DNA of 8,554 bases, taken from assembly GCA_934351765.1 (NCBI GenBank), contig CAKRJM010000091.1, forward strand, positions 1-8,554, in the 5' to 3' direction. The notes below the pieces were generated by a model. It was not told the DNA's origin and ran no database searches. It was given only the letters and a program-made list of their open reading frames with translations. Positions 5,584 through 8,554 of this stretch are shown here, in pieces; position 1 is the stretch's first letter; each line of letters begins with the position of its first letter. The DNA comes from an uncultured Lachnospiraceae bacterium. Its GTDB lineage: Bacteria; Bacillota; Clostridia; Lachnospirales; Lachnospiraceae. The translations under genes and the position numbers were made by a program.

Positions 5584-6541
5584 ACGAAATGAACCTCAGG
5601 AGATTCCCGTATATCTGTTCACCGGCTTTCTGGAAAGCGGAAAGACCTCCTTTATTCAGGAAACGCTGGAGGATCCCCGCTTCAACGACGGCGAGCAGAC
5701 ACTTCTCCTCCTCTGCGAGGAAGGCGAAGTAGAATATGATTTCAGTAAATTTGCTTCCCAGAACGTGACCTGTGAGGTTCTCGAAGATGAGGAAGATTTG
5801 AACCCGGTCAACCTGGAAATGCTTCTTGCAAAATCCGGAGCAACCAGAGTGGTATGCGAGTACAACGGCATGTGGATGATCACCGATTTCTACGCTGCCA
5901 TGCCGGAGAGCTGGGCGGTCTATCAGGAATACTGCTTTGCCGACGCCCGCACCATCATGGGCTACAATGCCAACATGCGCCAGCTCACGTTTGACAAGCT
6001 GCAGAGCTGCGAACTCATAGTCTTTAACCGGTTCGACAAGTCCATGGATCAGATGGAATTCCATAAAATGGTCCGGACGGCTTCCCGCCGTGCCCAGATC
6101 GTCTATGAGCATGCGGACGGCACCACCGAGTATGACGAGATCGAAGATCCCCTGCCCTTTGATATCAACGCTCCCATCATTGTCATCAACAATGAGGATT
6201 ATGCGATCTGGTATCGGGACATGTCAGAGGATCTGAAAAAGTATGAGGGCAAGACCGTCATGTTCACGGGGCGCGCCTTAACCCGCCGCACGGCCTCCAA
6301 TTTCTTTATCATCGGCCGTCATGTCATGACCTGCTGCGCTGCTGATATGCAGTTCGCCGGTCTGGTCTGCTGCTGGGACAAGAACAAGATTGCTCAGTTA
6401 AAGAATGACCAGTGGGTAACCGTCACTGCCACCGTCAACCGCAAGTTCCATACCGCCTACGGCGGCCGCGGCCCGGTTCTTACCGCAAAAGATGTGGTCA
6501 ACGCAAAAATGCCGGAACCTCAGGTAGCAACGTTCTATTAA
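5576..6541 (+). CDS. COG0523-like GTPase domain fused to a TIGR03943/YcgQ-type C-terminal domain
   Basis: 321 residues, no signal peptide or membrane segment. The N-terminal part (about 10-180) looks like a divergent CobW-family P-loop domain: TGFLESGKTSF 16-26 (GxxxxGKT P-loop), RVVCEYNG 91-98 at the place of the family IEPSG, and NRFD 151-154 as guanine motif. The CxCC metal motif of its neighbour is absent. The C-terminal part (about 218-321), with YEGKTVMFTG 223-232, IGRHVMTCCAADMQFAG 246-262 and a terminal PEPQVATFY, resembles the end of TIGR03943/YcgQ proteins, which I recall as partners of UPF0718 permeases. The TCCAAD Cys pair (253-254) and a second pair (265-266) are possible metal ligands. 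It is coupled to the His-rich GTPase gene, so the two probably form a complex or act in sequence in metal trafficking. No permease gene lies alongside. The GTPase assignment is good; the C-terminal match is from memory of the motif; the function is inferred. Confidence 0.8.
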   Translation: MAKRNEPQEIPVYLFTGFLESGKTSFIQETLEDPRFNDGEQTLLLLCEEGEVEYDFSKFASQNVTCEVLEDEEDLNPVNLEMLLAKSGATRVVCEYNGMWMITDFYAAMPESWAVYQEYCFADARTIMGYNANMRQLTFDKLQSCELIVFNRFDKSMDQMEFHKMVRTASRRAQIVYEHADGTTEYDEIEDPLPFDINAPIIVINNEDYAIWYRDMSEDLKKYEGKTVMFTGRALTRRTASNFFIIGRHVMTCCAADMQFAGLVCCWDKNKIAQLKNDQWVTVTATVNRKFHTAYGGRGPVLTAKDVVNAKMPEPQVATFY

Positions 6542-6575
6542 AAGCCCTTTCGTTTCATAGGTTTTCTTTTACGCC

Positions 6576-6607
6576 AAAACCGCACCGGATCTCTCCGGTG
6601 CGGTTTT
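6576..6607. terminator. Bidirectional intrinsic terminator between convergent units
   Basis: AAAACCGCACCGGA (6576-6589) pairs perfectly with TCCGGTGCGGTTTT (6594-6607) around a TCTC loop: a 14-bp GC-rich stem whose A/T ends give a U run in either direction. It lies 34 nt after the second GTPase gene and 28 nt after the short-chain dehydrogenase gene, so it can end both transcripts. The T-rich continuation is better on the plus strand (TTTTGTTTGGG). Confidence 0.9.
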
Positions 6608-6635
6608 GTTTGGGTTGGGTATATTTGAAAAAGAC

Positions 6636-7403
6636 TTAGAAGCAGGTATAAGCGCCGTCAACGATGATGTCGCTGCCGGTGGTGTAGCCGGAAGCATCGC
6701 TTGCCAGATACAGGATTGCGGGAACCAGCTCTTCGGGCTTGCCCATTCTGTGCATCGGCATTAACGGTGTCCATGCATCCTTTAACTCCTGGGGAGTATC
6801 AACGGACATAGGTGTTGCGATATATCCCGGGCTTAAGCTGTTTACGCGGATTCCGTAGGGAGCCCACTCCAGAGCCAGAGAACGTGTCATATGCATAACG
6901 CCTGCCTTGGAAGCATTGTAGGAGCACTGCCACTGAGGAATATTTGCGATGGTGCCGGACATGGAAGCCATGTTGATGATGCTTCCGTGGATGTTGTTGT
7001 CAACCATGATCTTTGCTACGGCACGGGCCATGATGTACTCACCGGTCAGGTTTACATCAATAACCTCTCTCCAGTCCTCAACGGTTGCTTCAAAGGTGCT
7101 CTGATGCTTGCAGATACCGGCATTGTTGAATACCACGTCAATATGACCGGACTTCTTCATGATCTCAGCCAGAGCTGCGTCAACGTCAGCTTCCTTTGTT
7201 ACGTCTGCACGTACAAAGTAGCATTTTCCGCCGGCTTCTTCGATCAGCTTAATGGTCTCATCTGCATTGCTTCTTGCGATGATGACAACCTCAGCACCTG
7301 CCTTGGCAAGGCCGATTGCTACGGTCTGGCCGATTCCGCGGCCGCCGCCGGTTACGATAGCAACTTTTCCGGATAAACCGAATACTTCGTCTAAATAGCT
7401 CAT
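6636..7403 (-). CDS. Short-chain dehydrogenase/reductase, mannitol / arabinitol / L-xylulose reductase-like
   Basis: 255 residues, the usual length of classical SDR enzymes, which carry out NAD(P)-dependent alcohol/ketone interconversion. Seen: cofactor motif TGGGRGIG 18-25, NNAG 93-96, structural Asn118, and the catalytic set Ser149, Tyr162, Lys166 (YNASK 162-166). NSLSPGYIATPM 188-199 and the ending YTTGSDIIVDGAYT 240-253 resemble the fungal and bacterial mannitol 2-dehydrogenase / D-arabinitol dehydrogenase / L-xylulose reductase group, so a polyol-ketose pair is the likely substrate. No Asp ends the second beta strand and Arg44 is there instead, which would allow NADP(H). AAAGGAG lies 6 nt before ATG 7403. 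The gene follows the zinc dehydrogenase after a 71-nt gap that shows no terminator, so the two are likely co-transcribed. All catalytic residues are present; the exact substrate cannot be told from sequence. Confidence 0.9.
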   Translation of the reverse strand: MSYLDEVFGLSGKVAIVTGGGRGIGQTVAIGLAKAGAEVVIIARSNADETIKLIEEAGGKCYFVRADVTKEADVDAALAEIMKKSGHIDVVFNNAGICKHQSTFEATVEDWREVIDVNLTGEYIMARAVAKIMVDNNIHGSIINMASMSGTIANIPQWQCSYNASKAGVMHMTRSLALEWAPYGIRVNSLSPGYIATPMSVDTPQELKDAWTPLMPMHRMGKPEELVPAILYLASDASGYTTGSDIIVDGAYTCF

Positions 7404-7474
7404 AATATTCTCCTTTTTATAATGAAATGTTCTTCATGTACCCGTTTTTACAGGACGCTTTGCCGAAGCAGGCT

Positions 7475-8533
7475 TTATTCTGCATCCTTGTTGATCCTGA
7501 TCACGCCCTTAACGATGTCAGCCTTCTTTGTGATGCTGTCATCCATGGCCTGCTGCGCATCATCCAGATCATAGATATTGGTAACGATCCCCTTTAAGTT
7601 TACCTTTCCGGAAGCAACTGCTTCAATAGCCATCGGGTAAATATGACGATAACGGAATACCGTCTTGAAGGTCAGCTCCTTATCAAGCGCCAGGCTGATG
7701 GGCAGTGTCAGCTCACCGGTCTTGGAATAGCCGACTAACACGATGGTCGCACCCTTCTTTGTGCACTGGATTGCCTGTCTTGTGGTAATCTCGGTTCCCG
7801 CTGTCTCGATGACAAGATCAGCACCCTTGCCGCCGGTGAGACGCTTCACCTCTTCCACCATATCAACTTCCTTGCTGTTGATCACGCCGGTTGCACCAAG
7901 CTCCATGGCCTTTGCCAGACGCTTCTCCATGATATCAACCACATAAACCTTGGAAACACCCATGGCCTTGCATGCCATCATGGAAACCAGACCGATGCAG
8001 CCGGAACCGGTCACAACGGCAGTCATGCCTGCCTGTGCGCCGCCCTGTCTTGCTGCATGGAAGCCGACAGCCAGAGGCTCGATCAGCGCGCCCTCCATGG
8101 TGCTTACGTTATCGGGAAGCTTGAAGCACAGGTCTGCTTCATGAGCCACATATTCCTGGAATACACCGTCGACGGGCGGTGTTGCAAAGAATACTACATC
8201 GGGGCAGAGGTTGTACTTGCCCTGCTTGCAGAATTCACAATGTCCGCAGGTCTTTCCGGGCTCCAGAGCAACCCGGTCTCCCACCTTCAGATTGGTTACA
8301 TTTTCACCGACTTCAACAACTACGCCTCCGGGCTCATGTCCCAGTACAAAAGGCGGTTTTACCACATAGTCACCGATGGCTCCGGTCTCGTAGTAATGGA
8401 TATCGGAACCGCAGATGCCAACATAGTCCAGCTTTACCAGAACCTCATCTGCCTTGGGTGTCGGGATATCCCGCTCTGTAAAGCCCATCTTCCCGATTCC
8501 TTCCATGACTGCTACTTTCATTTTGCCTTCCAT
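7475..8533 (-). CDS. Zinc-dependent medium-chain polyol dehydrogenase (sorbitol/L-iditol/xylitol dehydrogenase type)
   Basis: 352 residues, complete. The GroES-like N-terminal domain carries catalytic zinc ligands Cys41 (GICGSD), His66-Glu67 (GHEPGG) and Glu152 (IEPLAVG). The structural zinc lobe has Cys96, Cys99, Cys102 and Cys110. The Rossmann domain has GSGCIG 176-181 and Asp200 at the end of the second strand, which favours NAD over NADP. IHYYETGAIGDYVVKPPFVL-type sequence near 45-64 and FRYRHIYP 293-300 are typical of the sorbitol / L-iditol 2-dehydrogenase and xylitol dehydrogenase branch, which oxidise a polyol at C2 to a ketose. Threonine and butanediol dehydrogenases are relatives and less likely. 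ATG 8533 has GGAGG 7 nt upstream; a second Met at residue 5 lacks such a site. With the short-chain dehydrogenase downstream it suggests a pathway that passes a ketose between two polyols or acts on related substrates. The promoter is outside the window. Confidence 0.92.
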   Translation of the reverse strand: MEGKMKVAVMEGIGKMGFTERDIPTPKADEVLVKLDYVGICGSDIHYYETGAIGDYVVKPPFVLGHEPGGVVVEVGENVTNLKVGDRVALEPGKTCGHCEFCKQGKYNLCPDVVFFATPPVDGVFQEYVAHEADLCFKLPDNVSTMEGALIEPLAVGFHAARQGGAQAGMTAVVTGSGCIGLVSMMACKAMGVSKVYVVDIMEKRLAKAMELGATGVINSKEVDMVEEVKRLTGGKGADLVIETAGTEITTRQAIQCTKKGATIVLVGYSKTGELTLPISLALDKELTFKTVFRYRHIYPMAIEAVASGKVNLKGIVTNIYDLDDAQQAMDDSITKKADIVKGVIRINKDAE

Positions 8534-8554
8534 GGCCTGTCCTCCGTTACTTCT

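Overview
The window looks like chromosomal DNA from a Gram-positive anaerobe of the class Clostridia, most likely Lachnospiraceae. This is inferred from the protein types, the moderate G+C content, strong AAAGGAG-type ribosome binding sites, frequent TTG starts in tightly overlapped genes, and sigma-A-like promoters. The genus cannot be named from sequence alone.

Left block, minus strand, 4211 down to 1: a promoter drives a compact unit of three overlapping genes. They are an exonuclease III / AP endonuclease (xth), a Uup-type ABC-F ATPase, and a glycogen-debranching-like GH13 protein cut off by the window edge. The GH13 protein keeps the general GlgX scaffold but appears to have lost every catalytic residue, so it is probably a pseudo-enzyme.

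Centre, 4120-4377: a divergent control region. It holds one promoter facing each way, a 12-bp perfect inverted repeat packed with smaller palindromes between them, and a 7-bp dyad at the predicted start of the plus-strand transcript.

Centre-right, plus strand, 4378-6541: two translationally coupled genes of the COG0523 (CobW/ZNG1-like) P-loop GTPase superfamily. The first has the CxCC metal motif and a spectacular His/Asp/Cys-rich insert (43 His and 9 Cys within about 90 residues) built partly by a recent 72-bp tandem duplication. The second lacks the CxCC motif and ends in a domain resembling the C-terminal part of TIGR03943/YcgQ proteins, which usually accompany UPF0718 permeases. Together they look like a metal-handling (perhaps zinc) chaperone pair of unusual design and are the best candidate here for an undescribed system. 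A strong bidirectional terminator follows at 6576-6607.

Right block, minus strand, 8533 down to 6636: a zinc-dependent medium-chain polyol dehydrogenase (sorbitol/iditol/xylitol type) followed 71 bp later by a short-chain dehydrogenase of the mannitol / arabinitol / L-xylulose reductase-like group. They are probably part of a polyol or pentose/hexose interconversion operon whose upstream part is outside the window.
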